Assembly (NCBI RefSeq): GCF_012979275.1
Contig: NZ_JABASZ010000025.1
Span: 186,001-250,000 of the forward strand
Reading direction: 5' to 3'
Length of the DNA: 64,000 nt
Source of the DNA: Pseudopontixanthobacter vadosimaris
Lineage (GTDB): Bacteria > Pseudomonadota > Alphaproteobacteria > Sphingomonadales > Sphingomonadaceae
In this document: positions 37,825 to 51,321 of the stretch, piece after piece
Numbering within the stretch: position 1 is the first letter of the stretch
Layout of the letters: every line of letters starts with the position of its first letter
The notes under the pieces: generated by a model
Told to the model about the DNA's origin: nothing
Databases searched by the model: none
The model's input: the letters and a program-made list of their open reading frames with translations, nothing else
Translations under genes and position numbers: made by a program

Positions 37825-39422
37825 GCGCCCCTGTCCTGACCTCCACTCTCGATGCGTCCAGCCCCACTGCGCAGGCCAATGCGCGCACCAATCGCCAACT
37901 GGCGGAAGAATTGCGCCAACGCGTGGCCGAAACCGCGCTGGGCGGCAGCGAGGGCAGCCGCGAACGCCATGTCTCGCGCGGCAAGCTGCTGCCGAGGGAG
38001 AGGGTGGAGCGCCTGCTCGACCCCGGTTCGCCTTTCCTTGAAATCGGGCAGCTTGCGGCCAACGGCATGTATGGCGGCGATATCGCCGGGGCGGGCATCA
38101 TCGCCGGCATCGGCCGCGTTTCGGGCCGCCAGTGCATGATCCTGTGCAACGATGCCACGGTGAAGGGCGGCACCTATTACCCGATGACGGTGAAGAAGCA
38201 TCTGCGCGCGCAGGAAATCGCGCAGGAAAACCGCCTGCCCTGCATCTATCTGGTCGATAGCGGCGGCGCCAATCTGCCGCATCAGGCGGAGGTCTTTCCC
38301 GACCGCGACCATTTCGGGCGCATCTTCTACAACCAGGCGCAGATGTCGTCGCTCGGCATTCCGCAGATCGCCTGCGTCATGGGCAGCTGCACGGCGGGCG
38401 GTGCCTATGTGCCCGCCATGTCGGACGAAACGATCATCGTGCGCGAACAGGGCACGATCTTCCTGGCCGGTCCGCCGCTGGTCAAGGCCGCGACGGGCGA
38501 GGAGATCAGCGCGGAGGATCTCGGCGGCGGCGATCTCCATGCGAAGAAATCGGGCGTCGTCGATCATCTGGCGGAAAACGACGAACACGCCCTCACCATC
38601 GTGCGCGATATCGTCAGCCACCTTGGCCTGCCGCATGCGCCCGACGTGGCGCTGCAAGACCCGCAGGCACCGAAATTCGCTGCCGACGACCTCTATGCCC
38701 TGATCCCCGAGGATGTCCGCGCGCCCTATGACGTGCATGAGGTGATCGCGCGGCTGGTCGATCGCAGTGCCTTCCACGAATTCAAGGCGCTTTACGGATC
38801 GACGCTGGTCTGCGGTTTCGCCCATATCTGGGGCATGCCCGTGGCCATATTGGCGAATAATGGCGTCCTTTTTTCGGAAAGCGCGCAGAAGGGCGCGCAT
38901 TTCATCGAACTGGCGGCGCAGCGCGGCATTCCGCTGCTGTTCCTGCAGAACATCTCCGGTTTCATGGTCGGCGGGAAATACGAGGCGGAAGGCATCGCCA
39001 AGCATGGTGCCAAGCTGGTGACGGCGGTGGCGACGGCGCAGGTGCCCAAGATCACCGTGGTGATCGGCGGCAGTTTCGGCGCGGGCAATTACGGCATGGC
39101 GGGGCGCGCCTACAGCCCGCGTTTCCTGTTCACCTGGCCCAATGCGCGCATCTCGGTCATGGGCGGCGAGCAGGCGGCCAGCGTGCTCGCCACCGTGCAT
39201 CGTGATGCCGAAAGCTGGTCGGAAGAGGAAGCGGAAGCGTTCAAGGCGCCGATCCGCGAGAAATACGAGACCGAGGGCAATCCCTATTACGCCACTGCCC
39301 GCCTGTGGGACGATGGCGTGATCGACCCGGCGCAGACCCGCGACGTGCTGGGCCTTGCCCTGTCGGCGACGCTGGAAGCACCGATAGAGAAACAGCCGCG
39401 TTTCGGCGTGTTCCGGATGTGA
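37821..39422 (+). CDS. mccB: methylcrotonoyl-CoA carboxylase beta subunit (carboxyltransferase)
   Basis: A 533-aa carboxyltransferase transferring CO2 from biotin to 3-methylcrotonyl-CoA. Visible: [97 protein letters not shown] and [19 protein letters not shown]. The ATG at 37821 overlaps the GFA-domain gene stop. The biotin-carrying alpha subunit (mccA), normally a close neighbour, is not downstream; the next overlapping gene encodes a small membrane protein instead. Confidence 0.95.
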   Translation: MSAPVLTSTLDASSPTAQANARTNRQLAEELRQRVAETALGGSEGSRERHVSRGKLLPRERVERLLDPGSPFLEIGQLAANGMYGGDIAGAGIIAGIGRVSGRQCMILCNDATVKGGTYYPMTVKKHLRAQEIAQENRLPCIYLVDSGGANLPHQAEVFPDRDHFGRIFYNQAQMSSLGIPQIACVMGSCTAGGAYVPAMSDETIIVREQGTIFLAGPPLVKAATGEEISAEDLGGGDLHAKKSGVVDHLAENDEHALTIVRDIVSHLGLPHAPDVALQDPQAPKFAADDLYALIPEDVRAPYDVHEVIARLVDRSAFHEFKALYGSTLVCGFAHIWGMPVAILANNGVLFSESAQKGAHFIELAAQRGIPLLFLQNISGFMVGGKYEAEGIAKHGAKLVTAVATAQVPKITVVIGGSFGAGNYGMAGRAYSPRFLFTWPNARISVMGGEQAASVLATVHRDAESWSEEEAEAFKAPIREKYETEGNPYYATARLWDDGVIDPAQTRDVLGLALSATLEAPIEKQPRFGVFRM

Positions 39423-39988
39423 TCCACGCTGAAGCGGCGGATGACGCGCGGCGCCCAGCATGGCCATCGGCACGCCTGACGCTGCTGGTGCGCGCCATGG
39501 CGCTGGCCATCATGCTGCACAATGCGGAGGAATGGTGGACCCTGCCGCTTGTGCCGGATTTCCTCGCCGCGACGCGCGACCTTTCAGGCCTGCAAGCATC
39601 GCTGCCCTCGGTAGAAACCACTCGCTGGGGCATCATCGCTTTTGCCGCCGTGCCGGTCGCAATCCTGCTGAGAGCGCAGCCGGGCAGGCGCGGGGGCTTC
39701 ATCATCTGCATGATCGCGGCGATGAGCGCGGGCAATGCGCTGTTTCCGCATATCGCCATGGGGTTTGTCACGGGCGGCTATGTTCCCGGCCTCGTCACCG
39801 CCTGCACCGCGACCCTGCCGATCGGTATCCTCCTGATCTGCGAAGCCCGCCGCCTACGGCTGATGTCCGGTAGCGGGATCGCGCTGGCAAGTGCGACTGG
39901 CCTGCTGCTGATGCCGGCGGTGGCGACAGGCTTCTGGGCGCTGGGCGCGCTTATCGGCGAAATCACCGGCAGCGCGCGTCTGGCGTGA
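39419..39988 (+). CDS. HXXEE-domain integral membrane protein
   Basis: A 189-aa protein with about five hydrophobic helices. Near the N-terminus [12 protein letters not shown] carries the H-x-x-E-E motif that names the HXXEE family, whose function is unknown. GTG 39419 overlaps the mccB stop as GTGA, which both decides the start and places it in the leucine-degradation run. It could be a membrane enzyme or a metal-binding protein; nothing else in the sequence settles this. Confidence 0.75.
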   Translation: MIHAEAADDARRPAWPSARLTLLVRAMALAIMLHNAEEWWTLPLVPDFLAATRDLSGLQASLPSVETTRWGIIAFAAVPVAILLRAQPGRRGGFIICMIAAMSAGNALFPHIAMGFVTGGYVPGLVTACTATLPIGILLICEARRLRLMSGSGIALASATGLLLMPAVATGFWALGALIGEITGSARLA

Positions 39989-40069
39989 CCGGCCGCATGG
40001 GATGCAGCGAAACAAAACCACGCTTTCATTCGTTGCTCTGCCAACCCCGACCCAACCGGAGAAGATTGA

Positions 40070-40540
40070 ATGAACGTCATCAGAACCGCGCTAATCGCCG
40101 CCCCGCTCGCATTTGCGCTTGCCGCCTGCGGCGACAACCACACTGCCGAAACCGATCTGGCGGAAGGCCCCTCACCCGCCAATGTGGAACTGCCGGAAGT
40201 CCCCGTGACCTATCCCGAAGTGCCGCTGAATGCCCGCAGCACCGTGGATTATCGGGGCACCTATGCGCAGAACACGCCGCAGGGCCGGCGCATGATCACG
40301 CTCGGCGACGATGACACCTATGTCATGCGGGACGAAATGGGCACCGAAACGCGCGGCACCTTCAACTGGTATTCCGACAACAGCCGCATCCTCATCCGCG
40401 AGGATGGCGAAACGCAGGTCTATGCCATCGCCGATGGCGCGCTTTACCGCCTGGCGGACGAGAACACGCCGACGACCGGTCCGATGAATGCGGAGCAAGC
40501 CTATATGCGCGATGATGCCGCGATGAACGGCACCCTGTAG
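40070..40540 (+). CDS. hypothetical lipoprotein
   Basis: A 156-aa predicted lipoprotein: signal AALIAAPLAFALAAC-like with lipobox LAAC (Cys about residue 21: PLAFALAACGDN). The mature part is acidic and contains VDYRGTYAQNTPQGRRMITLGDDDTYVMRDE and a strand-rich region that resembles small beta-sandwich lipoproteins measuring envelope state (CopC/NlpE-like layout is possible but not shown). GGAGA lies 7 nt before the ATG. Convergent with the 5'-nucleotidase gene, 3 bp apart. Function unknown. Confidence 0.75.
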   Translation: MNVIRTALIAAPLAFALAACGDNHTAETDLAEGPSPANVELPEVPVTYPEVPLNARSTVDYRGTYAQNTPQGRRMITLGDDDTYVMRDEMGTETRGTFNWYSDNSRILIREDGETQVYAIADGALYRLADENTPTTGPMNAEQAYMRDDAAMNGTL

Positions 40541-40543
40541 GGA

Positions 40544-42307
40544 TCAGGGCCGCCGCTGGCCGATCGCCATCGCACGATCGACTGTTGGTACGGGCGTGAC
40601 CTGGTGCAGCGCGAACCACGCCTCGATCGCATCGAGGTCGAGCGGGCCGGTCACCGCTTCCGTCCCTTGCGCGAAGGTGGCGAAACCGTCGCCCCCGCTG
40701 GCGAGGAAGCTGTTCATCGTCACGCGATATTCTGCCGCAGGGTCGATGGGCTGCCCGTCCAGCGTCGCGGAAGTTACCCGCTGCCCTGCCGCACGGCCGG
40801 TATCGTAAGTGAAGGCGAAACCGGCGGAGGGCGACAGGAGTTCATCCTCGGCACCGGCGAATTGCTGTTCGAGAATTTCGTGCAATTGCGTCCCGGTCAG
40901 GCTTTTCGTCAGCAGGACATTGCCGAAAGGCTGCACCGCGTAAATGTCGCCGAAGGTGATCGTTCCGTCATCATCCGGTACAAGCGGGGCGCGGATGCCG
41001 CCGCTGTTCATCAGGGCGATCTGTGCGCCGGCCCCGCGCGTGGCGGCAAGCTGCGCATCGGCGATCAGGCGGCCCAGTCCCGCGCCTTTTACCGCCTCCA
41101 TGGCCAGACGCCCGACGGGCCGTTCGGCAGCCTTGCGCGCGGCATCGACATAGCGTTGAACGTAAGCGGCGATCCCGGCATCCGGAGCGAACCGGGGGAA
41201 CTCGCCCGCCTGCGTGTCGCTGCCGTGAGCGATAACGACATTCCGGGCCATTTTCGCCACCAGCCTGCCGCCGCGAAATTCAAGCGCTATGTCGGTCAGC
41301 ATCGCACCGCCGAAAGCCGCACTGGTGACGAGGAAGGGGCGGTCCGCATCGATCAGGCCGTAATCGCAGACATAGGCATTGTGCGTGTGGCCGGACAGGA
41401 CCACATCTACCCGCGGATCCACCTGCTCCAGAATATCGAGGAGCGGCCCCGCGATGCCGCCGCAACCCAAGTCGTTGTACCCGGCCGTGGTGCCGAGACC
41501 CTGGTGGATGGCGACGATGATGGCATCGGCACCCGCAGCCTCCAGCCGGGGCACGAGGGCATTGATCGTGGCAGCCTCGTCGGCTAAGGTCAGGCCATCG
41601 ACCCCGCTCGGCGTTACGAGAAGCGGCGTGGTCTTCAGCGTAAGGCCGATCACCCCCACCGCCAGTTCGCCCTGGGGCGTCGTGAATGTTCTGATGCCAG
41701 TGGCAGGCAGCAGCGTCTCGCCGCCCTCCGTCAGTACATTGGCCGCTAGGAAATCGAACCCCGCCCCTTCGTAGGGGGTTTCAACGGCGCAGGGCACGCG
41801 GTTGCCGGTCTGTTCGCAGCCGCCCCGCTGAATCCGCAGCAATTCGCGCCAGCCACGGTCGAATTCATGGTTGCCGACCGCGTTGAAATCCAGCCCGATG
41901 CGGTTCATCACGCCAATGGTGGGTTCATCGAGGAACAGGGAGGAGGCCAGCGGACTGGCTCCGATCAGATCGCCCGCCGCGACGACCATCGAATAAGGTG
42001 ACTGTGCCCGCGTCTGCGCGATGGCGGTGGCGAGGTAAGCCGCGCCCCCCGCCTGCACTTCGCGCGTTTCCCCCTCACTTACCGTCACCAGGACGGGGCG
42101 GGGGAGCGGCAGCAGATTGCCATGAAAATCGTTCAGGCCGACCACGCGCACGGTGACCGGAACGCTATCCATTGAAGGTGGAAGCGATGCACAGCCTGCA
42201 AGAGGGGCCAGCGCCAGCGCAAGGGCCGTCGTCCCTGTGCGACGGGGGCGGAACCCCGCTCCATTATTCCGACCGGGCCGGGAATCGTCAGGCGTAATCA
42301 TCATCAC
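40544..42307 (-). CDS. 5'-nucleotidase/metallophosphatase, lipoprotein
   Basis: A 587-aa periplasmic or outer-membrane-anchored nucleotidase of the UshA family. An N-terminal lipobox (ALALAPLAGC) near residue 38 suggests lipid anchoring. The metallophosphatase motifs are VVGLNDFHGNLLP, VVAAGDLIGASPL, FNAVGNHEFDRG and VVLSGHTHNAYV; the C-terminal nucleotide-binding domain has GGIRAPLV, VQPFGNVLLTKSLTGTQLHE and MNSFLASGGDGFATF. It probably releases phosphate and nucleosides from extracellular nucleotides. The n-region before the signal is long, so the true start may lie inside. Confidence 0.92.
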   Translation of the reverse strand: MMMITPDDSRPGRNNGAGFRPRRTGTTALALALAPLAGCASLPPSMDSVPVTVRVVGLNDFHGNLLPLPRPVLVTVSEGETREVQAGGAAYLATAIAQTRAQSPYSMVVAAGDLIGASPLASSLFLDEPTIGVMNRIGLDFNAVGNHEFDRGWRELLRIQRGGCEQTGNRVPCAVETPYEGAGFDFLAANVLTEGGETLLPATGIRTFTTPQGELAVGVIGLTLKTTPLLVTPSGVDGLTLADEAATINALVPRLEAAGADAIIVAIHQGLGTTAGYNDLGCGGIAGPLLDILEQVDPRVDVVLSGHTHNAYVCDYGLIDADRPFLVTSAAFGGAMLTDIALEFRGGRLVAKMARNVVIAHGSDTQAGEFPRFAPDAGIAAYVQRYVDAARKAAERPVGRLAMEAVKGAGLGRLIADAQLAATRGAGAQIALMNSGGIRAPLVPDDDGTITFGDIYAVQPFGNVLLTKSLTGTQLHEILEQQFAGAEDELLSPSAGFAFTYDTGRAAGQRVTSATLDGQPIDPAAEYRVTMNSFLASGGDGFATFAQGTEAVTGPLDLDAIEAWFALHQVTPVPTVDRAMAIGQRRP

Positions 42308-42462
42308 CGTCTGGATAGCCGGGATGACGCTGGCATGACAACGCGCCGATAACCTTTCTCATCAAGCATTGTTCCGCCGCAAAATGGCGGAACACCCACA
42401 TGAACCAGCCGTTTGGCTGCTGTAATACGAGACGAAAATGATATCGATCGAGAGGAAAAATC

Positions 42463-43125
42463 ATGGATGAGACAGCCCTGCTGATCATCGCTTTACTGGT
42501 CATCGTGGGCATGCTCGTGCTCTGGCTGCTGCTGCGCCAGCGCCGCACGGGTTCGCTGCGCGAGGAATTCGGCGACGAATATGACCGGACCCTCGAAAGT
42601 CGCGGTGGCCGCAGTGCCGCCGAACGCGATCTGGAAGACCGCAAGAAACGCGTGGCCGAACTGAATATCCGCCCGCTGGACAATGACGAGCGCGGCCATT
42701 TTCGCAAGGAATGGCTGGAGGTGAAAGCCCTGTTCGTCGATGCCCCGCGCGAGGCTGTCCTGCGCGCCGACCGCATGTTGAAGGACGTGCTTACGAAACG
42801 CGGCTTCCCCATGGCCGATTTCGACCGCCGTTACGAGGATCTGACGGTCGATCACCGCGATACCGCACGTCACTACCGCGCCGGGCACACCATCGCCCGG
42901 GACGGCGATGCCACGACGGAGGATCTGAGGCAGGCGATGGGCCATTACGAAGCGCTGTTCGATGATATGGTCGCGCCCGAATCCGGCGCGGAGCGATCGA
43001 ACGAAGCGGGAATGGTGCCTACCGCGGATGTTCGCAACGACGACGATCACCCCTTTGCGGTCACGCGGTCTTCGGACGTGCCCGCCACCGCGCCCGTCGG
43101 CGGTCATTCCCGGCGGCGCGACTGA
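42463..43125 (+). CDS. hypothetical protein with one N-terminal membrane helix
   Basis: A 220-aa protein. Residues 4-25 form a strong membrane anchor (ALLIIALLVIVGMLVLWLLL); the rest is a charged, helical cytoplasmic part with ERDLEDRKKRVAELNI, HFRKEWLEVKALFVDAPREA and YEDLTVDHRDTARHYRAGH. I recognise it only as a conserved hypothetical type seen in sphingomonads and relatives. GAGAGG precedes the ATG. A terminator follows the stop; the neighbour gyrB is convergent. Confidence 0.75.
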   Translation: MDETALLIIALLVIVGMLVLWLLLRQRRTGSLREEFGDEYDRTLESRGGRSAAERDLEDRKKRVAELNIRPLDNDERGHFRKEWLEVKALFVDAPREAVLRADRMLKDVLTKRGFPMADFDRRYEDLTVDHRDTARHYRAGHTIARDGDATTEDLRQAMGHYEALFDDMVAPESGAERSNEAGMVPTADVRNDDDHPFAVTRSSDVPATAPVGGHSRRRD

Positions 43126-43145
43126 TTGATCATCGTGCAATGGAG

Positions 43146-43177
43146 AGGGCGCCACCGTCACCGGGTGCCGCCCTTTT
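43146..43177 (+). terminator. terminator after the 42463-43125 gene
   Basis: A GC-rich stem (AGGGCG...ACC pairing with GGGT...CGCCCT, one mismatch) is followed by TTTT on the plus strand. It lies between two convergent genes and could also stop gyrB transcripts weakly. Confidence 0.7.
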
Positions 43178-43198
43178 CCCGTTTTCCGATTGTGACTA

Positions 43199-46568
<3,370 letters not shown>

Positions 46569-46586
46569 TGCCATAGGATGCGCGGC

Positions 46587-48185
46587 ATGACAGATCCTGC
46601 CGCCGAACTCTGCGCCGAACTTGACGCCTCCTACGGTGCCTTTCCTGACATCATCGCCGCCAATACGAAGCGTTTTGCGGAGCGATGGGCCCTGCGCGAC
46701 GAATATCAGGAACTCACCTGGGCCGAAACGGGCACGCGGGTCGAGAGGATCGCCGCCGCCTTGCAGGACAGCGGACTGGAGCCGGGGCAGGCAGTCGCCA
46801 TCCTCGGCACCAGCAGCGCCGATTATGCGCTCACCTTCCTCGCAGCAGTGCGGGCGGGCGGGGTGGCGGCTCCGCTGACCACAAGCGCCAGCGCTGGACA
46901 ATTGGCGGCGATGGTGCGCGACAGCGGCGCAAGGCACCTGTTCATCGACCGGGCAAAGCGCGATGAACTGGGCGAGGCGTTTTTCGATGATCTCGGCGAG
47001 ACAATGCAGATCGTCATGCTGGATGAGGATCTGCGCCCCGGCCCGGACAGCTGGATGGCTGCCGAAGGGCGGGAGGCGCTGCCCTTTTCGCCCGCACCCG
47101 GCGACCCGTTCAACATCATCTATTCCAGCGGCACCACCGGCACGCCCAAGGGCATCGTCCATTCCCACGCGATGCGCTGGACGCAATTTGCCACGACCGC
47201 GCTCAGCCTCGCCCGTAATTTCGAAGAATCAGGGGGCGGCGTGCAGGCGCTCACATCCACGCCGCTCTATTCCAACACCACGATGGTCGCCTTCCTGCCC
47301 ACGCTGCTGGCGGGCGGCTGCGTCACCATCATGGGCCGCTTCGATGCGCAAGCCTGGCTTGGGCTGGCGCAGGAGCACGCCATATCGCTGACGATGCTGG
47401 TGCCGGTACAATATCGGCGCCTGCTCGACGTGCCGCGGTTCGACGATTTCGACCTGTCGGCCCTGCGCCTCAAATATTGCACCAGTGCGCCTTTCCCGGC
47501 CGAATTGAAGCGCCGTGTTCTGGACCGGATGCCCGGCGCGCTGATCGAGATCTACGGCATGACCGAGGGCGGGGTGACATGCCTGCTGCCCGCCCATGAA
47601 TTCCCTGATAAATTGCACACGGTCGGGCGGCCCGCGCCGGGCCACACACTGAAAGTCATCGGCGAGGGTGACGAAGTTCTGGTTGCGGGGCAGGCGGGTC
47701 AGCTGGTCGGCCGTTCCGGTGCGATGATGATCGGCTACCGTAACCGGCCGGAGGCGACGGCGGAAGCCCTGTGGACGGACCCGGAAACGGGCGAGGACTG
47801 GATGCGAATGGGCGATATCGGCCGGATCGATGCGGATGGTTTTATCGAACTGGTGGGGCGGGCAAAGGACGTCATCATCTCGGGCGGCTTCAACATCTAT
47901 CCCGTCGATCTCGAAGCGGCTCTGGAGCAGGAGCCGGAGATTGCCGAAGCGGCCGTGATCGGTGTTCCGAGCGATGCCTGGGGCGAGACGCCGGTCGGCT
48001 TCGTCGTGCTGGAAAGCGGCGCGCGAGAGGAGCCGGTCGAAAGATTGCGGGAGCGGGTAAACGGGCGTCTGGGTAAGACGCAGCGCCTGTCCGAACTGCA
48101 CGAGATTGCCGAAATGCCGCGCAGCCATATCGGCAAACTGCTCAAGACCGAATTGCGCGCCGTCTGGAATACGATGCAGGGCTGA
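46587..48185 (+). CDS. class I adenylate-forming enzyme (acyl-CoA ligase-like)
   Basis: A 532-aa AMP-forming ligase: the P-loop is IIYSSGTTGTPKGIVHSH, with IEIYGMTEGGVTC, WMRMGDIGRIDADGFIELV, the hinge GRAKDVIISGGFNIYPVDLE and the C-terminal lysine in RSHIGKLLKTEL. It differs from the ligase at 28298-29992 and its substrate is unknown. ATG 46587 has AGGA 8 nt upstream and is preferred over the ATG three codons earlier. A strong inverted repeat follows the stop. Confidence 0.9.
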   Translation: MTDPAAELCAELDASYGAFPDIIAANTKRFAERWALRDEYQELTWAETGTRVERIAAALQDSGLEPGQAVAILGTSSADYALTFLAAVRAGGVAAPLTTSASAGQLAAMVRDSGARHLFIDRAKRDELGEAFFDDLGETMQIVMLDEDLRPGPDSWMAAEGREALPFSPAPGDPFNIIYSSGTTGTPKGIVHSHAMRWTQFATTALSLARNFEESGGGVQALTSTPLYSNTTMVAFLPTLLAGGCVTIMGRFDAQAWLGLAQEHAISLTMLVPVQYRRLLDVPRFDDFDLSALRLKYCTSAPFPAELKRRVLDRMPGALIEIYGMTEGGVTCLLPAHEFPDKLHTVGRPAPGHTLKVIGEGDEVLVAGQAGQLVGRSGAMMIGYRNRPEATAEALWTDPETGEDWMRMGDIGRIDADGFIELVGRAKDVIISGGFNIYPVDLEAALEQEPEIAEAAVIGVPSDAWGETPVGFVVLESGAREEPVERLRERVNGRLGKTQRLSELHEIAEMPRSHIGKLLKTELRAVWNTMQG

Positions 48186-48199
48186 CGAGTCGAACGAAA

Positions 48200-48245
48200 A
48201 GGGCGCGCCTTGTTTCTGCTATTGCGAAACAGGCACGCCCTGATT
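48200..48245. terminator. bidirectional terminator between the ligase and a 27-aa gene
   Basis: A long inverted repeat (AGGGCGCGCCTTGTTTC against GAAACAGGCACGCCCT) encloses a 9-nt loop, with one bulge and one mismatch. TTTT follows on the minus strand (48196-48199 side) and ATTTTC on the plus strand. It ends the ligase transcript and would also end a minus-strand transcript from the small open frame at 48355. Confidence 0.7.
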
Positions 48246-48271
48246 TTCCGTCTTGAGGCTTCCGTCGTCGG

Positions 48272-48355
48272 TCAGACGAGAGTGTGACCGAGCATGATGC
48301 CGCTGAGAGCAGCGGCGCTTGCGAATGCCAGAAGATTTGCTGCGTATCTGCGCAT
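48272..48355 (-). CDS. candidate 27-aa hydrophobic small protein
   Basis: A short open frame, MRRYAANLLAFASAAALSGI followed by seven residues (MLGHTLV), forms one membrane-spanning helix after two basic residues. GGAGA lies about 9 nt before the ATG, and a terminator sits 27 bp past the stop on the same strand, which is why it is listed despite its size. The remaining gap to guaA (48356-48582) shows no other gene; a weak TTGTGG/TATTTC promoter-like pair near 48430-48465 points towards this frame. Function unknown. Confidence 0.4.
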   Translation of the reverse strand: MRRYAANLLAFASAAALSGIMLGHTLV

Positions 48356-48582
48356 GACATATTCTCCGGAAGGATGAAGTGGCCGGCGGCGGATTGGAGG
48401 GGGGAGAGGACGTCCGCCGCCCGGCTCGAAGGGTGAAATAATCTTTCGTGCAGCTTTCCACAAATGAGAAAACTGCTGCCTCCGTTGCGGATTTTGCAAC
48501 TGGGCTTTTGCGCCGGCATCATCCGACCCGGCAGCCTCTGCCGCTTTACACGGCGCAGGTGGCGGCGTAGCGCGCTTGCCCC

Positions 48583-50160
48583 ATGAACGCATCGCATCTT
48601 ACCGAGATCGTACAGGGTGATTCCATCCTCATCGTGGACTTCGGCAGCCAGGTCACGCAGCTGATCGCCCGCCGCGTGCGCGAAGCGGGGGTCTATTCCG
48701 AAATCGCGCCATTCAACGCCGCGCTGGAGGCTTTCCGCCGGATGCTGCCCAAGGGTGTCATCCTGTCGGGCAGCCCTGCCAGCGTCACCGATCCGGACGG
48801 TCCCCGCATCCCGCAGGAGGTGCTCGACAGCGGCTTGCCGATGCTGGGCATCTGTTACGGCCAGCAGGCGCTGACCCTGCAACTCGGCGGCGAGGTCATG
48901 GCCGGGGATTCCGGAGAATTCGGGCGCGCCTTCATCACCATCGAAGATGATTGCACCCTGTTCGACGGGCTGTGGCAGACCGGCGAAAAGCACCAGGTGT
49001 GGATGAGCCATGGCGACAAGGTGACGCGGCTTGCCCCCGGCTTCCGCCCGGTTGCGGCCAGTGCCGGTGCGCCCTTCGCCGTCATCGCCAATGACGAACG
49101 CCGCATCTACGCCATGCAGTTCCACCCCGAAGTGGTGCATACGCCCGACGGTGCCCGCCTGCTGGCCAATTTCGCGCATCGTGTCTGCGGCCTGGCGGGC
49201 GACTGGACCATGGCCGAATTCCGCAAGGCCAAGATCGCGGAGATCCGCGAACAGGTCGGCGGTGGCAAGGTCATCTGCGGCCTGTCGGGCGGGGTGGATT
49301 CCGCCGTGGCCGCCGTGCTGATCCACGAAGCCATCGGCGAGCAGCTAACCTGCGTCTTCGTCGATCACGGGTTGATGCGGATGAACGAGGCGGAGCAGGT
49401 CGTCACCCTGTTCCGCGACCATTACAACATCCCCCTCGTCCACAAGGACGTGGCCGATCTGTTCCTGGGCGGGCTGAAAGGCGTCACCGATCCCGAAGCG
49501 AAACGCAAGTTCATCGGCAAGACCTTCATCGACGTGTTCGAAGCCGAGGCGAAAGCCATCGGCGGCGCGGATTTCCTGGCTCAAGGGACACTCTATCCCG
49601 ATGTGATCGAAAGCGTGTCCTTCACCGGCGGGCCGAGCGTCACCATCAAGAGCCACCACAATGTGGGCGGCCTGCCCGAACGCATGAACATGCAACTGGT
49701 CGAACCCTTGCGCGAATTGTTCAAGGACGAGGTGCGCGATCTTGGCCGCGAACTGGGTCTGCCCGATGTTTTCGTGGGGCGGCATCCGTTCCCCGGACCG
49801 GGCCTCGCCATCCGCATTCCGGGCGAGGTGACGCAGGAGCGGGCCGATATCCTGCGCAAGGCGGATGCCATCTATCTCGACGAGATACGCAAGGCGGGCC
49901 TTTATGACGCGATCTGGCAGGCCTTCGCGGTGCTGCTGCCGGTGAAGACCGTGGGCGTGATGGGCGATGGCCGCACCTATGACAATGTCTGCGCGCTGCG
50001 CGCGGTGACCAGCACCGACGGCATGACGGCGGATGTCTATCCTTTCGACGGAGCCTTTCTGGGCCAGGTCGCGACCCGCATCGTGAACGAGGTGAAGGGC
50101 ATCAACCGGGTGGTCTATGACTATACCTCCAAGCCGCCCGGCACCATCGAATGGGAATAG
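48583..50160 (+). CDS. guaA: GMP synthase (glutamine-hydrolysing)
   Basis: A 525-aa enzyme converting XMP to GMP with glutamine as nitrogen donor. The class I amidotransferase half has [37 protein letters not shown] (nucleophile Cys) and [12 protein letters not shown] (His-Pro-Glu). The synthetase half has the PP-loop [40 protein letters not shown], and the dimerisation domain with [25 protein letters not shown] and the C-terminal KPPGTIEWE. It has the family-typical length. No guaB nearby. Confidence 0.97.
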   Translation: MNASHLTEIVQGDSILIVDFGSQVTQLIARRVREAGVYSEIAPFNAALEAFRRMLPKGVILSGSPASVTDPDGPRIPQEVLDSGLPMLGICYGQQALTLQLGGEVMAGDSGEFGRAFITIEDDCTLFDGLWQTGEKHQVWMSHGDKVTRLAPGFRPVAASAGAPFAVIANDERRIYAMQFHPEVVHTPDGARLLANFAHRVCGLAGDWTMAEFRKAKIAEIREQVGGGKVICGLSGGVDSAVAAVLIHEAIGEQLTCVFVDHGLMRMNEAEQVVTLFRDHYNIPLVHKDVADLFLGGLKGVTDPEAKRKFIGKTFIDVFEAEAKAIGGADFLAQGTLYPDVIESVSFTGGPSVTIKSHHNVGGLPERMNMQLVEPLRELFKDEVRDLGRELGLPDVFVGRHPFPGPGLAIRIPGEVTQERADILRKADAIYLDEIRKAGLYDAIWQAFAVLLPVKTVGVMGDGRTYDNVCALRAVTSTDGMTADVYPFDGAFLGQVATRIVNEVKGINRVVYDYTSKPPGTIEWE

Positions 50161-50268
50161 TAAACAATCTGTGACACTGCCGGTTGCAGGCCTTGTAAAG
50201 TTGCGCCAAGCCGCTGAGGCCTGACCGCTGCAAAGGGCGTGTTGCCGAAGCTGGGCAGGGACAAACTT

Positions 50269-51240
50269 ATGGACGGGGGACTTCTGGCGAGGCGCGAAAA
50301 GCGTCTGCTGAACAAGGCATTCGGCCTGCTGGACCCGGACCGGGCCGGTATCGCCCTGATCGATATCGGCGCGGCAGGTGCGATGCCCTCTCGTTTCGCG
50401 GCGGTTCGCGATCATGTCCATTATGTCGGCTTCGAACCCGACGCGCGTTCGCGCGCGGCTTTGCTCGCAAGGCCTCAACCCTGTCTCAGTTACGAAATTC
50501 TTCCCCATGCCATCGGTGCCGCCCAGGGCGAGGTCGCCTTTCACCTTTGCCGCAAGGGCGAGGTGAGTTCGACCTTTCGCCCCGATCGCGAATTTCTCGA
50601 TCGATTCCCGGACCCCGCCCGGTTCGACATAATGGACACGGCATCCCTGCCGGTCATCTCTCTCGACGACGCCGGCATCGGGCGCTGCGATTTCCTGAAG
50701 GCGGACATACAGGGCGGCGAACTGGACGCCCTGCGCGCCGGTGTGCGGCTGCTCGAAAGCTGTTTCGGTCTGGAGCTGGAAGTTGAATTTCAGCCGCTTT
50801 ATGCTGGGCAGCCGCTGTTCTGCGACGTTGCGAAATTCGCCGCCGCACAAGGTTTCGCTCTGGTCGATTTCGTGGATCTCACCCGCTGGACACGAAAGAG
50901 CGACGCCGTGAGCCGAAAGGAACTGGGCACCGAACGCTTCGGCCAGCTGGTGGCAGGCGATGCGCTTTTCCTGAAAATGCCGGAGAAAATACTGGCAGAC
51001 CGGCACGATCAGGCTGCGTTGCGCCGTTATCTTGCGGTGCTGCTGGTCTACAGGCGGAACGATCTGCTTCTCTGGATGCTCGCACATCTGCCTGAAGAAG
51101 AAGCGTTTGCAAGCGACGCCCTCGCCGATTTATGTCGCCAGTTGACGAGGATCGTTCGTCATATCGATCGGACGCAGCGTCTTGCCAAGAGGCTGACGCT
51201 TGGAACGGCAGCAGCTTACAGATACCACCTGTTCTACTGA
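50269..51240 (+). CDS. FkbM-family methyltransferase
   Basis: A 323-aa SAM-dependent methyltransferase of the FkbM type. The SAM-binding region is IALIDIGAAGAMPSRFAAV followed by YVGFEPDARSRAAL, and the family block FLKADIQGGELDALRAGVRL is the conserved motif (KxDIxGxE). FkbM enzymes O-methylate sugars, lipids or natural products; no biosynthetic cluster is adjacent, so the substrate is open. ATG 50269 has AGGGA 7 nt upstream; GTG 50239 would add ten residues. It follows guaA by about 110 bp. Confidence 0.85.
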   Translation: MDGGLLARREKRLLNKAFGLLDPDRAGIALIDIGAAGAMPSRFAAVRDHVHYVGFEPDARSRAALLARPQPCLSYEILPHAIGAAQGEVAFHLCRKGEVSSTFRPDREFLDRFPDPARFDIMDTASLPVISLDDAGIGRCDFLKADIQGGELDALRAGVRLLESCFGLELEVEFQPLYAGQPLFCDVAKFAAAQGFALVDFVDLTRWTRKSDAVSRKELGTERFGQLVAGDALFLKMPEKILADRHDQAALRRYLAVLLVYRRNDLLLWMLAHLPEEEAFASDALADLCRQLTRIVRHIDRTQRLAKRLTLGTAAAYRYHLFY

Positions 51241-51321
51241 AGGTTGCGATCCATGGGCGTTTTGCCCCGCCGCGTCGCCAGACGGCACCTTTGCGGCCTC
51301 GCCCCGTGCAGCCGGGCGGCG

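Noticed and set aside
39305-39418. Extension of the HXXEE gene frame back into mccB
   Set aside because: The overlap GTGA at 39419-39422 gives a natural start; the earlier part is in a shifted frame of the conserved mccB C-terminus.
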